NCBI RefSeq assembly: GCF_014133895.1
Contig: NC_050727.1
Span: 992,001 to 1,056,000, forward strand
DNA length: 64,000 nucleotides
Direction of reading: 5' to 3'
Source: Torulaspora globosa
Taxonomy: Eukaryota > Ascomycota > Saccharomycetes > Saccharomycetales > Saccharomycetaceae
This document shows, one piece after another, positions 1 to 9,728 of the stretch (positions are counted from its first letter, which is position 1; each line of letters opens with the position of its first letter). A program made the position numbers and the translations under genes. The notes under the pieces are model-generated. The model was not told the origin of the DNA. It ran no database searches and worked only from the letters and a program-made list of their open reading frames with translations.

Positions 1-993
1 TTACGTATTATATCGATCGGCTACGAGTCGATATACTCAGGAAAGGACAGACAGCAGCTACTCCTGAATGATCCCAGACGCAACCTAGCACTGCTGCAGA
101 TCATATCTCCGCTGATTGAAAGCTGGGGCAAGACCTACCAGGCGCTGCAAAAGCCAGCGGAAGGCTCGCTCGACGACAGCGGCAGCAACCCCTCCCACAG
201 CAGAAGACAGTCTCTGTCGCTGGTGCAAACAATAGACGGAGAGAGCCTAATATGCGAGTACAACTACTGCCAACTCTACGTCTACTCCCTCGCGCTGCAG
301 GTCGACGTGAGGGAAAGCCAGCTGAAACCCAACGACATCACCAGGTGTGCCAAATACGTAGAGCTGGCTTACAACGCCGCCAAGAAGCTGCTCGCGTCTG
401 CTACAAGACTGCAACGGCTCCAGTTACTGAAATGCGTGCCCGTGAGATGGATCGTGAGGATCGTCAGATCGGTCGCCTTCATCGTGAAATGCTATCTGAC
501 GCTCATGGGCAACACAGCCCTCAACGACCCGCTCACCTCCACGATCCTCAAGCTCACCGTTATCTCCCCGGAAGAACTCCTACAAACAATACAAACCGCG
601 GCCATCATACTCAGGGAGGCCAGCCCCGACGAACTGCATCTCTGCACCCGCTATTCCACCATACTCATGTACCTGTGCTCCGAAATGCACAACAAAGAGC
701 CGCAACCACCACGACCGGCCCGAGAAACCTCCAGACCTCAGCACACGCCGCAAGACACCACAACGGCCTTCCTAAACGACTGTCCGAACTCCCACCGCAC
801 TCCCTCGCTCCCCGCGGAGGTACTCGACTGGTTCACCACCAGCGACGAAATTGGACTCGATTTCGTTGAGTCCTGGACCGAGATGATCGAACAGCGTTAC
901 TTACAGAACAGCGAAGATGTCAAGGAACAGCTGCTAGACAGCTTCTACGATCAACTCTCCTCCAGCTCCCTGCACAGCCCCCACAAGCATTGA
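1..993 (+). CDS. ARO80: ARO80-like Zn2Cys6 transcription factor, C-terminal part only
   Basis: The frame is open from the first base of the window to a TGA at 991-993, so this is the last 330 residues of a gene that begins upstream. The zinc cluster, normally at the N-terminus, is outside the window. What is visible is an alpha-helical stretch typical of the middle and C-terminal regions of fungal zinc-cluster activators, then a polar, Pro/Ser/Thr-rich stretch and an acidic tail that could act as an activation region. The identity rests mainly on position: in S. cerevisiae ARO80 (YDR421W) lies beside SIP1 (YDR422C), which follows here after GIS4. Aro80 activates ARO9 and ARO10 for aromatic amino acid catabolism. 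Another zinc-cluster protein cannot be excluded from this fragment alone. Confidence 0.6.
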   Translation, partial: LRIISIGYESIYSGKDRQQLLLNDPRRNLALLQIISPLIESWGKTYQALQKPAEGSLDDSGSNPSHSRRQSLSLVQTIDGESLICEYNYCQLYVYSLALQVDVRESQLKPNDITRCAKYVELAYNAAKKLLASATRLQRLQLLKCVPVRWIVRIVRSVAFIVKCYLTLMGNTALNDPLTSTILKLTVISPEELLQTIQTAAIILREASPDELHLCTRYSTILMYLCSEMHNKEPQPPRPARETSRPQHTPQDTTTAFLNDCPNSHRTPSLPAEVLDWFTTSDEIGLDFVESWTEMIEQRYLQNSEDVKEQLLDSFYDQLSSSSLHSPHKH

Positions 994-1644
994 ACCCGAG
1001 CTCCCAATGCCCTATACATCGCCCTGCGTGTCCAAGAATGCTCAAATTTTTCACTCGTTGACGCACAACCTGCAATACGGCTATCGTTGCGCGAATTAAT
1101 CGCAAGCGGGATATCTTTGCAAGACTACGGCCCGTTATCCGCTATTGTGAGTTACATCACAATGACCAGGCAGCATGTGCCGGTCAATGGATCAATTGAT
1201 TGCTTGATTCCTCGTTATACTGAGTGTGCTGTAGAAAGCTGCGCACTAGAAGTTCGTCGATGGCCTGCCGAGGGCATCGCTTGGCACGGCGATTGACGTT
1301 GATGGACTTAGACCAGTTGATGGATTGGCGATGGGATTTAACTGAATTTATCTCGGCATTGGATGGTTGTTGATGCTGGTGGTGTCGGAATTTGAGTGGT
1401 TTCCTTGCAGATCACGGTATCATTGTTCTGTCGGTGTGTGAGGCAGGCGGATTCTTTTGTTGGGAGCTCGAAGAACGAGTGTAGTGTAGCATAGGAAGGC
1501 AATTCAGTGGATTTCCCCTTGCTGTGCGGTTTTTTACTCGTACCATCTTGCAAGAGATACTTTAGTGAGTTAGATACTCTTGCGAAGACCTATTTGACGT
1601 TTGGAAAAATTGCAAGTTGTCAAGAGCAGCCGGCGTACTGCAGC
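994..1644. other. intergenic region between ARO80 and GIS4
   Basis: These 650 bases hold the 3' flank of the ARO80-like gene and the promoter of GIS4. The GIS4 frame is open for another 46 codons upstream of its first ATG but has no ATG there, so I treat that stretch as leader. Short open frames on both strands lack recognisable protein features. I see no RNA gene or repeat. Confidence 0.6.
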
Positions 1645-3612
1645 ATGCCTAGGTCGATCAGAGTCGGAGATTGTTTCGATAATGACGATAATGGGGTGTG
1701 GTCGTGGTATCTGAGTCACATTAGGAGCGGCGATTTTGAAGAGTTCAGCAGGAATGAGCTGAAGATCTCGCTGCTCAAAAGATTTCTGAACACGCATTTT
1801 GGACCGGCAAGCCGCGGGCAGTGCAAGCAGAATACGAAGATTCTGTTTGTGTCGATCCCCGACCAGGTTCACCGGGACCTCCCCCTGCTGGAGAATTTTT
1901 TGCGAGATTACTTCCATCTGGAGCATCTGGAGCATATCGAGATCACCAGGCTGACGCAATCGAGGGTGTACAACCATGAAAACCACTACGTTTTAATCGA
2001 TAGGGTGAATAATTTTGGTGACCCGACTTTTCTGCAGTTCGCGAGCTCCAAGTGGCAGTCGCAGCTGTCGCATCAGCGGGCCCGCAAGCTTTCGAACCCT
2101 GCCTCCAGCATTGACATGGATCAGAAACTCTGTGGTACGGTCACGGAGCGCAGTGGTTTGAGTTCAGACTCGACGTCATCGGACGGCACTCGAAATCTCG
2201 GCTACGGGTACAGGAGAGAGCCGCAATTCGTGGAAGTGAATTCCATACAGTCGGAAAGCACGACTGAACCGGCTGATTCGAATTGCCGCGCTGAGGATGA
2301 CATAGGAGATGGTGACAGTGCGTCGGTAGTCCTCAATTTTTCTCACTCGTTGCTGCGAAGGCGGATTGAAGCGAGGAAACTTGCAGCATTAAAAGAACAA
2401 CAGCGAACAAAAAATGTCGAGGACGATGAACAGTCTTCGTCGATGCCAGACGGCAGTTGCACCATTTACAGCCCGCCGATCTCAGAAAATGTCTCGATTA
2501 ACAGTTTCGAAGAGAGCATAAACGACCGAAGGAGCTACTCAGGTCAACCGATATCTCTCACAATAACCAGAAATGAAGAAACAAATAATGAGAGTTCTGA
2601 TGAGTCTCAGGAAGAGAAAACGTCAGACGTATCAAGCATTAGTGAATCGATGAATAGCTTGGAGTCTGCTACTTCTTTCGGTGAGGATTGCGATCTTGAT
2701 AATGGAAGCGAGTCGTCAGATTACTCTGTGCTTTCTATTTTACCGTCAATCTCGATAAGTGATGCCATGGGACACTTTCGGCTGGTTTTGCAATCCACGT
2801 TATTGCAGAATCCTGAGACTAAAGAAATTTATACAGCAATCCGGCAGTCCAACAATCAGCCTGCCGTAGCGGATGTGGAAGATGACTGGCTTTTATACGA
2901 TTCTCATTTCTCCATGAATAACCTTCAAATGCTTACTTTGCAAGATCTACTTGACGCTAACAGGTCTTTCCCAAAAATTATATTCTACAGCATGATTGTT
3001 GTATCTGACGAGCAGGAAGAGCTGTTAAACCTCAGCAACACGCACAATGGACTGGAATCGTCTTCTCAAATGACTCTACAGCGAGCAACAAACGCGACAC
3101 CCGCGGTACCGAGAGTGAATTCCACTATTTCAGTATCCGAAGACCCGCAAGAGTTTTACGCTAGCATAGATGACGTTAAGGCGTCATTCTCAAAACAGTC
3201 GGGCCCTCAAACGTATGCTGCCACAAGGGTGCAGTCCAACGCCACAGCAGGTCATATTTCTGTTCGTAGAGTCAACAGTATAGGCGACTGGGCTTTTAGT
3301 CATAATAGCGATCCGAGAATCAGCGATCGAGAGAAACGACATAACACTAATGGCATTGATACGCATGCAGAGTCTAACAAGCAGGGCATACAATGGTTAT
3401 CGCTCAATAAACCACCCTCAAGAAACCGTCTATCAAAGGTCAGCACTGTTGGATCTTTGAACGTTGTCGAAAGGTCAAAGAGTACGCCTTTGCCTGGGTC
3501 GCTCAACGATATGGATGGCGAGTGTAAACATTGGAAGGATAAAATAACGGCATTCAGACGGAAGAAAGCCCAGCGGGGACACGGGAATGAAAGGGATTGT
3601 GTAATAATGTAG
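1645..3612 (+). CDS. GIS4: Gis4-like CAAX-box protein
   Basis: A 655-residue protein homologous by position and architecture to S. cerevisiae Gis4 (YML006C), a plasma-membrane-associated CAAX protein tied to Snf1 signalling and ion tolerance. The C-terminus is Cys-Val-Ile-Met, a consensus farnesylation box. A folded-looking N-terminal region (about residues 1-140) is followed by long Ser/Asp/Glu-rich linkers; a second hydrophobic, ordered block lies near residues 365-455. The start chosen is the first ATG in frame (1645). The gene is tail-to-tail with SIP1, only about 100 bases away. Pairing of GIS4 (chromosome XIII in S. cerevisiae) with SIP1 (chromosome IV) is one of the junctions that mark the unduplicated gene order. 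No enzymatic motif is seen. Confidence 0.85.
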   Translation: MPRSIRVGDCFDNDDNGVWSWYLSHIRSGDFEEFSRNELKISLLKRFLNTHFGPASRGQCKQNTKILFVSIPDQVHRDLPLLENFLRDYFHLEHLEHIEITRLTQSRVYNHENHYVLIDRVNNFGDPTFLQFASSKWQSQLSHQRARKLSNPASSIDMDQKLCGTVTERSGLSSDSTSSDGTRNLGYGYRREPQFVEVNSIQSESTTEPADSNCRAEDDIGDGDSASVVLNFSHSLLRRRIEARKLAALKEQQRTKNVEDDEQSSSMPDGSCTIYSPPISENVSINSFEESINDRRSYSGQPISLTITRNEETNNESSDESQEEKTSDVSSISESMNSLESATSFGEDCDLDNGSESSDYSVLSILPSISISDAMGHFRLVLQSTLLQNPETKEIYTAIRQSNNQPAVADVEDDWLLYDSHFSMNNLQMLTLQDLLDANRSFPKIIFYSMIVVSDEQEELLNLSNTHNGLESSSQMTLQRATNATPAVPRVNSTISVSEDPQEFYASIDDVKASFSKQSGPQTYAATRVQSNATAGHISVRRVNSIGDWAFSHNSDPRISDREKRHNTNGIDTHAESNKQGIQWLSLNKPPSRNRLSKVSTVGSLNVVERSKSTPLPGSLNDMDGECKHWKDKITAFRRKKAQRGHGNERDCVIM

Positions 3613-3714
3613 CATAATATGAAAAACTAATGAATCCATTTTAATTTGTTTCTAGTGATACACATCGGACGCTTGTCACTTCAATTATACACTACCAAGA
3701 AATAACCTGCTATT

Positions 3715-6018
3715 TCAGTTCCCATTGCTTTCCTTCTTACTTCCACTTGCGTAGTAGCAAGGTGCGTATATTATCTGTGTAATGAATTTGCCTTCATATC
3801 TGGTCGTGCAGCCCACACTGATCATCTCTTCCCTGATGCTGCTAGTTAATAAGTGATTCAGATTAACATGAGGAATGATATGATTCAAACCGTTAGAATT
3901 CCCGCTTAAATAGTTGGGTTTCTGGAATTCATTGAATATCTTATTCAGATAAGTGGAATTCAAATATACAGGAAGGTCTGGTACTGGATATTTATCCAGG
4001 AATAGTTGTTCAGCAGTTTCCGCGTCCAAAAGCCCACCTTGCTGGAGATTTGCAAAAAGATTATCTTGATTACAGTCCACTACGTTCTGTAAGAAGCTGG
4101 GCTGATCATATGAGGGTGGTTCCGCAGGTGGCTGTGGCGGTGTGGGAAATTCATTTTCATCGTTCTGACCTAGGAAATTACCAGCTTTGAATAGTTCGGG
4201 TATTTCATTGGAATATTCATATTTCTTGGGCTTTAAAGCTGTTATGAGATCTATGCTGCTTGATGTTTGTTGCATCATTGGGGATTTTCTCATTGCCGAG
4301 TTACAGCGACTGACACCCGTGTAGTCTGAATACGGTGTCCCTGACCTCTCCGGCCTATTCGAATACGAAGATGTATGTCGAGCGGCTAAAAGAGGTCTCT
4401 CTCCTCTATTGGGTACAGGTTCCAGCAAGGTTCCTTGAGAGGGAGAAGGGTTTCGGTGGCTGTTATCAGGCTCGCTAATTTGATGTGGGTAATTGGGAAC
4501 TTCGATTTCATTTCTGTAAGGCTCAACTTTCTCATAACCGGGAAGTACTTCGAACCAATTGACTATGTTACCCACTGAATCTGTTGCTGAAGGAAGAGCA
4601 TTGGAATGCCTTATTTCACCGTTAATGATGAACTGAAACTTATAAATCCCTGGTGGCAACCACAAATCAGGGACGTAAAATGTCCTGTCATTTTCATCAA
4701 ACTCCATTGAAAACGTACCATGAAAAGACTTGTCGGATGGATCGAAGTTCAAAGCGGATGCAATATCAGTGCTTATCACCGTTATTTTGCACTTGGAAGG
4801 ATCTTCGATTGGATCTCGCCACTTCAGGATAACATGAACCTTTTCCGGCTCCGCATTTGAAAGTACAGAGCTGGTAGATGGTGATATCGAAGACGAGTTA
4901 TGTCTCTTTGGTGACATGCGCTCAGTCTCCCTATGCTCAATAGAACCTTTCTCAAAGGAATCGATTCTGTTAAAGCCTAAATCGTGGTGCAGGTGGTCAA
5001 AACCATCAAATCTGTCATTCCTTGCTTCTTTGGTGGTCGGATTGGAAGTAGACTGAAAAGAGGGCAAATCAGTGCCATATCCTAATGATTTTAGCTTCTT
5101 TGACTCAGGCAGATTCCCATTTTCTAGGCTTTCGTAGGAAAATGCATTCTTATCAATCTTCGATTGTTCAACGAGGCTTGTATTACCTAGTTTTTCTTTG
5201 GCATTCTTTGGCCTCTTCCGTTTCATATCCCTTCTTAAGACATTTTGTAGAAACGACTGGTTTAACACCACATCTTCGCATTGTAAATAGCCATCGTCAC
5301 TGATGTCGTCCAGATCGGACGTATCCGCATCTGCATCGTTATTTTCGTCGTTCGTTTTGCTGGCCGGACTCTTTGGTAACTGAAGATGCAGAGCACTGTA
5401 GATATCGACGCACTCTGATCCACTGTTATCTGCAGATGGGGATCTCGGACTCGTAGAGCTCGCCTCGCTATCATTCATTAGATTCTTCTTGAGAGCCACA
5501 ACACTCGGTCTATTCTGAGTAGCAGCATCCTGGAACTGCCTTGGGCTCTTTAAACTATTCTTCAGTCTATTTTGCAAATCCGCCGCAGGCACTGCATCCT
5601 GTCTAGTTGGCTGAACCGTCGGGGTAGAATGGCCGGGAGTTAAGAAAGAAGGCACTTGGCCATTATCATGGGAAGGTTTTAAGGACAATCCTGCCATGTT
5701 ATTATTAATGTTCTCCGTAGATCCCCCGCTCTCTCTGGCCTCCTTTACTGTGTTTTCCATTGAATAATCGGACTTGAACAAAGAGGGAGTGTGAGAATGA
5801 TAAATATTATCCCGCTTGCTGCCGATCTTCTTGGATTTCAGGTGTCTTGTATTCCTGCTGGGGAAGAGCTGCGACGTGATACTCTGTTGTCTGCTGTTAA
5901 CAATATCTGAAGCGTAATTTCCTGGCTTAAACGGAGGGATGGCATCGGCTTGACCATTAGCAGCATTAGCATGTTGCTGATATTGCTGCTGCTGCTGAAC
6001 CGAAGGCGTGTTACCCAT
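3715..6018 (-). CDS. SIP1: SNF1 kinase beta subunit, Sip1 type
   Basis: A 767-residue scaffold subunit of the SNF1/AMPK complex, which joins the catalytic alpha and regulatory gamma subunits and sets location. The protein begins Met-Gly-Asn-Thr-Pro-Ser, a good N-myristoylation signal, as in Sip1, which is vacuole-associated. A short poly-Gln run follows, then a long disordered Ser/Asn-rich region. A glycogen-binding-type (AMPK1_CBM) domain lies at about residues 395-505, and the C-terminal ASC domain that binds the other subunits at about 610-760, with the closing NHLL and TTRYEGKF-like segments. The long N-terminal region and myristoyl signal favour Sip1 over Gal83/Sip2. The position between GIS4 and YAP1 matches YDR422C. 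Confidence 0.92.
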   Translation of the reverse strand: MGNTPSVQQQQQYQQHANAANGQADAIPPFKPGNYASDIVNSRQQSITSQLFPSRNTRHLKSKKIGSKRDNIYHSHTPSLFKSDYSMENTVKEARESGGSTENINNNMAGLSLKPSHDNGQVPSFLTPGHSTPTVQPTRQDAVPAADLQNRLKNSLKSPRQFQDAATQNRPSVVALKKNLMNDSEASSTSPRSPSADNSGSECVDIYSALHLQLPKSPASKTNDENNDADADTSDLDDISDDGYLQCEDVVLNQSFLQNVLRRDMKRKRPKNAKEKLGNTSLVEQSKIDKNAFSYESLENGNLPESKKLKSLGYGTDLPSFQSTSNPTTKEARNDRFDGFDHLHHDLGFNRIDSFEKGSIEHRETERMSPKRHNSSSISPSTSSVLSNAEPEKVHVILKWRDPIEDPSKCKITVISTDIASALNFDPSDKSFHGTFSMEFDENDRTFYVPDLWLPPGIYKFQFIINGEIRHSNALPSATDSVGNIVNWFEVLPGYEKVEPYRNEIEVPNYPHQISEPDNSHRNPSPSQGTLLEPVPNRGERPLLAARHTSSYSNRPERSGTPYSDYTGVSRCNSAMRKSPMMQQTSSSIDLITALKPKKYEYSNEIPELFKAGNFLGQNDENEFPTPPQPPAEPPSYDQPSFLQNVVDCNQDNLFANLQQGGLLDAETAEQLFLDKYPVPDLPVYLNSTYLNKIFNEFQKPNYLSGNSNGLNHIIPHVNLNHLLTSSIREEMISVGCTTRYEGKFITQIIYAPCYYASGSKKESNGN

Positions 6019-6380
6019 TGCTTACCGTACGGCTTGTTAAAACCGAAAACTCAAAGAATCACAACTAGGACAGCGTTCACAACTCAAATGAACTTCCGGT
6101 CAGGTAATTAAATACTTACCAGAGCTCCAGAATGCCGCTGAGACCATCTGATAGCAGTAGTAATGGTCAGCGTACTGATGGCTTATAGCTTGGAACCCCT
6201 TGACGGCCGGGTGACACGACGCGGACTTCTTGCGGCGTCAGTAAATAAAATACTGACACTTCGACGACGCATTTAAAGGTAAGCAGCGGATATTTTACTA
6301 TGATCCACGACTGTCGCATAGGTATTGCACTACGCTACGAATTATACCCAAAAAATGTAAAATTAAACTAGAAAACCCGT
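6019..6380. other. intergenic region between YAP1 3' end and SIP1 promoter
   Basis: About 360 bases that hold the YAP1 terminator and the SIP1 promoter. A GTAAGT sequence on the minus strand near 6117 resembles a 5' splice site, but no convincing branch point lies between it and the SIP1 ATG. No gene is seen. Confidence 0.5.
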
Positions 6381-8006
6381 TTAGAGATTGATCTGCGGCT
6401 GTTTCTTGCTCATATGCCTGTCGAGCACGGACTGAACGTCCTCGGCTTCCACGACGACACCCTTCTCTGAACATTTGGCCTTCGTCATCAACTCTCCGCA
6501 CAGCCCGTCGATATCAATGGATGAGTATTTGGGATGAGCCGTTATACGGTCCCACACTTCTGAGCATTTCAACAGTTTACCGTCTCGAGAAGGAACCACA
6601 TCTTTTTCGGGAGTTTGTTTGTCCTGCTGCTGTCGCGATGTAGCGGCAGGCTCCTCATTTATTAGATTGTCGTTGACAAAGTTATCTACAGCGTCGTTTG
6701 CCTCTGTGTCGTCCAAAAACTCTGAAAAGAGATTGTTCTCGCCTGGGTTCTCTCTAAAGAAGAGACCCTCGTCATCCTCGTTGGGGAAAGCTATATTTGC
6801 GTCGATAAATGGCAGTAAATCTTGCTTTTTCTTGTCGTTGTCATCGTAAGCGAATGTGAAACCGTCGCCGGCGGGAAATTCGTTAGTGAGCTTTCCTGGT
6901 GTCAGTCCCCCTGACGGGAAACTTGTCTGGCCAAAAGCTGGAGACGTCTTTGTGTCCCATGAGTTCGTTAGAAGGCTGGGCGACACCAAGTCTCTAGTCC
7001 TCATGGTCGCGTCGTTCCCAACAGACACGGGCGTAAGCCCTGTGAGGCTCTTATTAGAAAGAATAGGACACTCTTTGGTGCCACACGCTTGGTTCATCTT
7101 TGAGCAGAACTCCGACACTTGCTCATCGAACTGGTCGTCGAAATTGAACTGATTCGAAAACAGTGTACTATCGTAGTTGAGAGGCGCTCCCACGCTCTCG
7201 TTTTTAGCGCTACCTGAAGCGAATTGCGGCAGCTGTCTAGCATCGTCGTTATAAAACATATTATCCATCCACCCGGTGCCTGATGTCGATGATGAATTAG
7301 ACCTAGAGCTTGGAGTCTGGTTGATAATGGGCACCGAACCCAGGCTCAGTGAGTTCTTGTTGCTATTCGCACTGTTCTCCGAATTAGTGCGCTGGCTGCT
7401 CCTCCTACGGCCCATCGAGGACGAAGAGTTCACTGAAGTCGATGAAGAAGAAACCATCGAGGATCCCGGTGACGGAAACTGTGCGGCATCCGTATCCTTG
7501 CGGCCTTTCCAAGGAAATGCAAACGTGAAATCCATCTTCCTCCGTATGTTTGCCTCAATGTCATCTGAATCACGTTTCACTGAACCGTACGGCTCCCCGT
7601 GCTCACCAGCCTTCTCCGCCTCCTCATGCTTAGCCAAATAGTCCAAGACTTGAACATCGGAGTCCTTCTCTGGTCTGTACCGTTTCAACTCACTCACTAA
7701 ACTCGACAGCTGCGATCTTAAGAACTCGGTTTCTAGCATACTATTCTGATTCATTTGCTCCAAGTTCTTGACCTTCTCTTCCAGCTCCTTCATCTTTCTC
7801 TCCTTTCTCTCCCTGAAGGCCCTTTGCGCCGCCCTATTCTGCGCCGTTCTCTTGTTCTTGGCCTCGTCATCCAACAATTTCCTTCCAGGCTTGGCTCCCT
7901 TCTTCTTAGTCTCAGCACGCTTCACCACTTCCGTTGAATCCAGCTCATTCGAATACGCTGCATCGTTTCCCAGCTCCAAAGGCCTCTTGACAGTTTGAAT
8001 ACTCAT
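6381..8006 (-). CDS. YAP1: Yap1-type AP-1 oxidative-stress transcription factor
   Basis: A 541-residue bZIP activator of antioxidant genes. The basic region (about residues 45-72) has the fungal Pap1/Yap1 signature NRAAQRAFRERKE, followed by a leucine zipper. Two cysteine-rich redox domains are intact: the n-CRD has Cys301, Cys308 and Cys313, and the c-CRD has Cys481, Cys503 and Cys512. Spacing (7 and 5; 22 and 9) is the same as in S. cerevisiae Yap1, where disulfides between the domains mask the export signal so that the protein stays in the nucleus. The ATG at 8006 is the first in frame. CAD1 is the S. cerevisiae ohnolog; the long form with both CRDs fits the undivided ancestor. It is divergent from ERG6. 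Confidence 0.96.
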   Translation of the reverse strand: MSIQTVKRPLELGNDAAYSNELDSTEVVKRAETKKKGAKPGRKLLDDEAKNKRTAQNRAAQRAFRERKERKMKELEEKVKNLEQMNQNSMLETEFLRSQLSSLVSELKRYRPEKDSDVQVLDYLAKHEEAEKAGEHGEPYGSVKRDSDDIEANIRRKMDFTFAFPWKGRKDTDAAQFPSPGSSMVSSSSTSVNSSSSMGRRRSSQRTNSENSANSNKNSLSLGSVPIINQTPSSRSNSSSTSGTGWMDNMFYNDDARQLPQFASGSAKNESVGAPLNYDSTLFSNQFNFDDQFDEQVSEFCSKMNQACGTKECPILSNKSLTGLTPVSVGNDATMRTRDLVSPSLLTNSWDTKTSPAFGQTSFPSGGLTPGKLTNEFPAGDGFTFAYDDNDKKKQDLLPFIDANIAFPNEDDEGLFFRENPGENNLFSEFLDDTEANDAVDNFVNDNLINEEPAATSRQQQDKQTPEKDVVPSRDGKLLKCSEVWDRITAHPKYSSIDIDGLCGELMTKAKCSEKGVVVEAEDVQSVLDRHMSKKQPQINL

Positions 8007-8054
8007 TTTTGCCTTCAAACAGTTAACACACCCAACACCCTCAAGACCAGTATA

Positions 8055-8114
8055 TTAGTCAGGCTCAACGTTTGAACTAAGGCTTGATATTCAACCGTCC
8101 GTGAAGCTGACTCA
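8055..8114. promoter_or_regulatory. AP-1/Gcn4-type sites upstream of YAP1
   Basis: TTAGTCA at 8055-8061, a sequence known as a Yap1 response element in GSH1-type promoters, and TGACTCA at 8108-8114, the Gcn4/AP-1 consensus, lie about 50 and 105 bases before the YAP1 ATG. They could give Yap1 self-regulation or Gcn4 input. This is pattern matching only. Confidence 0.35.
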
Positions 8115-8317
8115 TTCCTTGTAGACGGTGGCAAGGTTCTTGAATTACCAATCGTTGTTCAGTGGCCAAAATGCGATTTCGCTCTACACAACCACCCGAG
8201 CCCTGAAAACGGGAGCCCTACAAGCCCTAAAGGTAGAGCCCTAAACACCCGGAATTAAAGAAACCGGACAGGAACCCACTTCTCTTAACTCCGGTCCGGA
8301 CAGCAGATGCAAATCCT

Positions 8318-8402
8318 TCGTTTAGGGCGTGTTGGCTCGTTTAATCAAAACATCGAAAAACGAAAAAATCCTCGTTTAGCGCTATCGCTCAAAGCTATAC
8401 GA
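8318..8402. promoter_or_regulatory. cluster of sterol/anaerobic response elements before ERG6
   Basis: Four elements of the type bound by the Upc2/Ecm22 zinc-cluster activators fall in 85 bases: TCGTTTAG at 8318-8325, TCGTTTAA at 8337-8344, TCGTTTAG at 8372-8379, and TATACGA at 8396-8402 (the sterol response element TCGTATA on the other strand). TCGTTYAG is the AR1 element of anaerobic DAN/TIR genes. They sit 200-290 bases before the ERG6 ATG, a normal activator distance, and fit induction of ERG6 when sterol falls. Confidence 0.6.
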
Positions 8403-8603
8403 GCTTCACAGACCATTTTTTTCACTTGTCGCTATTCTCGAGACAGTTCTTGACGGCTTTAATAAGGGCCTTGACGTTTATACATGGGGAATGCTGTGCC
8501 ATTGGCAATTAGCTTTCTTGTCTGATTACTTGCTGTAACGAGACGGTAGCCAGTTCTGCTAAGCTACAATCCGGTTCCCCATTCAGAGAAAAGATAGTTT
8601 AAG

Positions 8604-9728
8604 ATGTCAGATGCTACTGAGTTAAGACGCAGACAGGCGGAATTCTCTAAAGAGCTGCATGGTGATGACATTGGATCCAAAACAGGCGTTTCCGCATTCC
8701 TGTCGAAAAACAGGTCTGCCCAGAAGGAGGCGGTGACCAAGTATCTAAAACATTGGGACGGCAAGGTGGACAAGGATGCCGAGGACAGACGTCTGGAGGA
8801 TTACAACGAATCTACGCACTCTTACTACAACGTTGTGACCGACTTCTACGAATATGGTTGGGGTTCTAGTTTCCATTTCTCTCGTTATTACAAGGGTGAG
8901 AACTTTTTCGCCGCTATGGCCAGACATGAGCACTACCTGGCTTACAAAGCTGGTATCCAAAAGGGCGATTTAGTTCTTGACGTTGGTTGCGGTGTCGGAG
9001 GTCCAGCGCGCGAGATATCGCGTTTCACCGGGTGCAACATCATCGGTTTGAACAACAACGACTACCAGATCGCCAAGGCCAAGTGGTACTCGAAGAAGTA
9101 CCATTTGGAAGATCAATTGGACTTTGTCAAGGGCGATTTCATGAACATGGACTTCGAACCAAACACCTTCGACAAGGTGTACGCCATCGAGGCTACATGT
9201 CATGCGCCAAGCCTGGAGGGCGTCTACGGCCAGATCTACAAGGTCTTGAAACCTGGCGGTACTTTTGCCGTGTACGAATGGGTCATGACCGAGAGATACG
9301 ACGAATCAAACCCTAAACACAGAAAGATCGCCTACGAAATCGAAATTGGTGACGGTATCCCAAAGATGTTCCATGTCGACGTCGCCAAACAGGCTCTGAC
9401 TAACGTGGGCTTCGAGGTCTCCGTTGCCCAGGATCTTGCCGACAACGATGATGAGGTTCCGTGGTACTACCCACTGACCGGCGAGTGGAAATACGTTCAA
9501 ACACTAACCGATCTCGGAACTTTTTTCAGAACTTCCTTCTTTGGTAGAAAATTCACCAGCGCCATGGTCTCACTGATGGAGAAAGTCGGCATCGCCCCAG
9601 AAGGCTCCTCAAAAGTCACCAACGCCTTGGAAGAAGCTGCGATCGGTTTGGTTGCCGGTGGCAGAGAAAAGTTATTCACTCCTATGATGCTGTTTGTCGC
9701 CAAGAAACCACTCGACGCATCCGATTAA
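8604..9728 (+). CDS. ERG6: sterol 24-C-methyltransferase
   Basis: A 374-residue SAM-dependent enzyme that methylates zymosterol at C-24 to make fecosterol in the late ergosterol pathway, on the ER and lipid droplets. SAM motif I ([15 protein letters not shown]) lies at about residues 125-139. The family sterol-methyltransferase block [18 protein letters not shown] is at about 80-97, and the segment IEATCHAP at about 195-202. Length matches fungal Erg6 (about 380). The ATG at 8604 begins MSDAT. The gene is divergent from YAP1, as in S. cerevisiae (YML008C/YML007W). The upstream element cluster suggests control by Upc2/Ecm22. Confidence 0.98.
   Translation: MSDATELRRRQAEFSKELHGDDIGSKTGVSAFLSKNRSAQKEAVTKYLKHWDGKVDKDAEDRRLEDYNESTHSYYNVVTDFYEYGWGSSFHFSRYYKGENFFAAMARHEHYLAYKAGIQKGDLVLDVGCGVGGPAREISRFTGCNIIGLNNNDYQIAKAKWYSKKYHLEDQLDFVKGDFMNMDFEPNTFDKVYAIEATCHAPSLEGVYGQIYKVLKPGGTFAVYEWVMTERYDESNPKHRKIAYEIEIGDGIPKMFHVDVAKQALTNVGFEVSVAQDLADNDDEVPWYYPLTGEWKYVQTLTDLGTFFRTSFFGRKFTSAMVSLMEKVGIAPEGSSKVTNALEEAAIGLVAGGREKLFTPMMLFVAKKPLDASD

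Larger units (their letters stand above)
8007..8603. other. divergent YAP1/ERG6 promoter region
   Basis: A 597-base region shared by two divergent genes. The YAP1-proximal part carries AP-1-like sites. The middle (about 8200-8260) has four close copies of the short direct repeat AGCCCTA/AGCCCTG, of unknown meaning. The ERG6-proximal part has a cluster of Upc2/Ecm22-type elements. No gene is seen. Confidence 0.6.

Noticed and set aside
252..869. 205-codon plus-strand frame inside the ARO80-like gene
   Set aside because: Shadow frame of the real gene; the proven frame is open from base 1 with protein-like composition.
6019..6120. GTAAGT near 6117 as donor of a SIP1 5' intron
   Set aside because: No TACTAAC or close variant before the SIP1 ATG, and the first ATG already gives a good myristoylation start.
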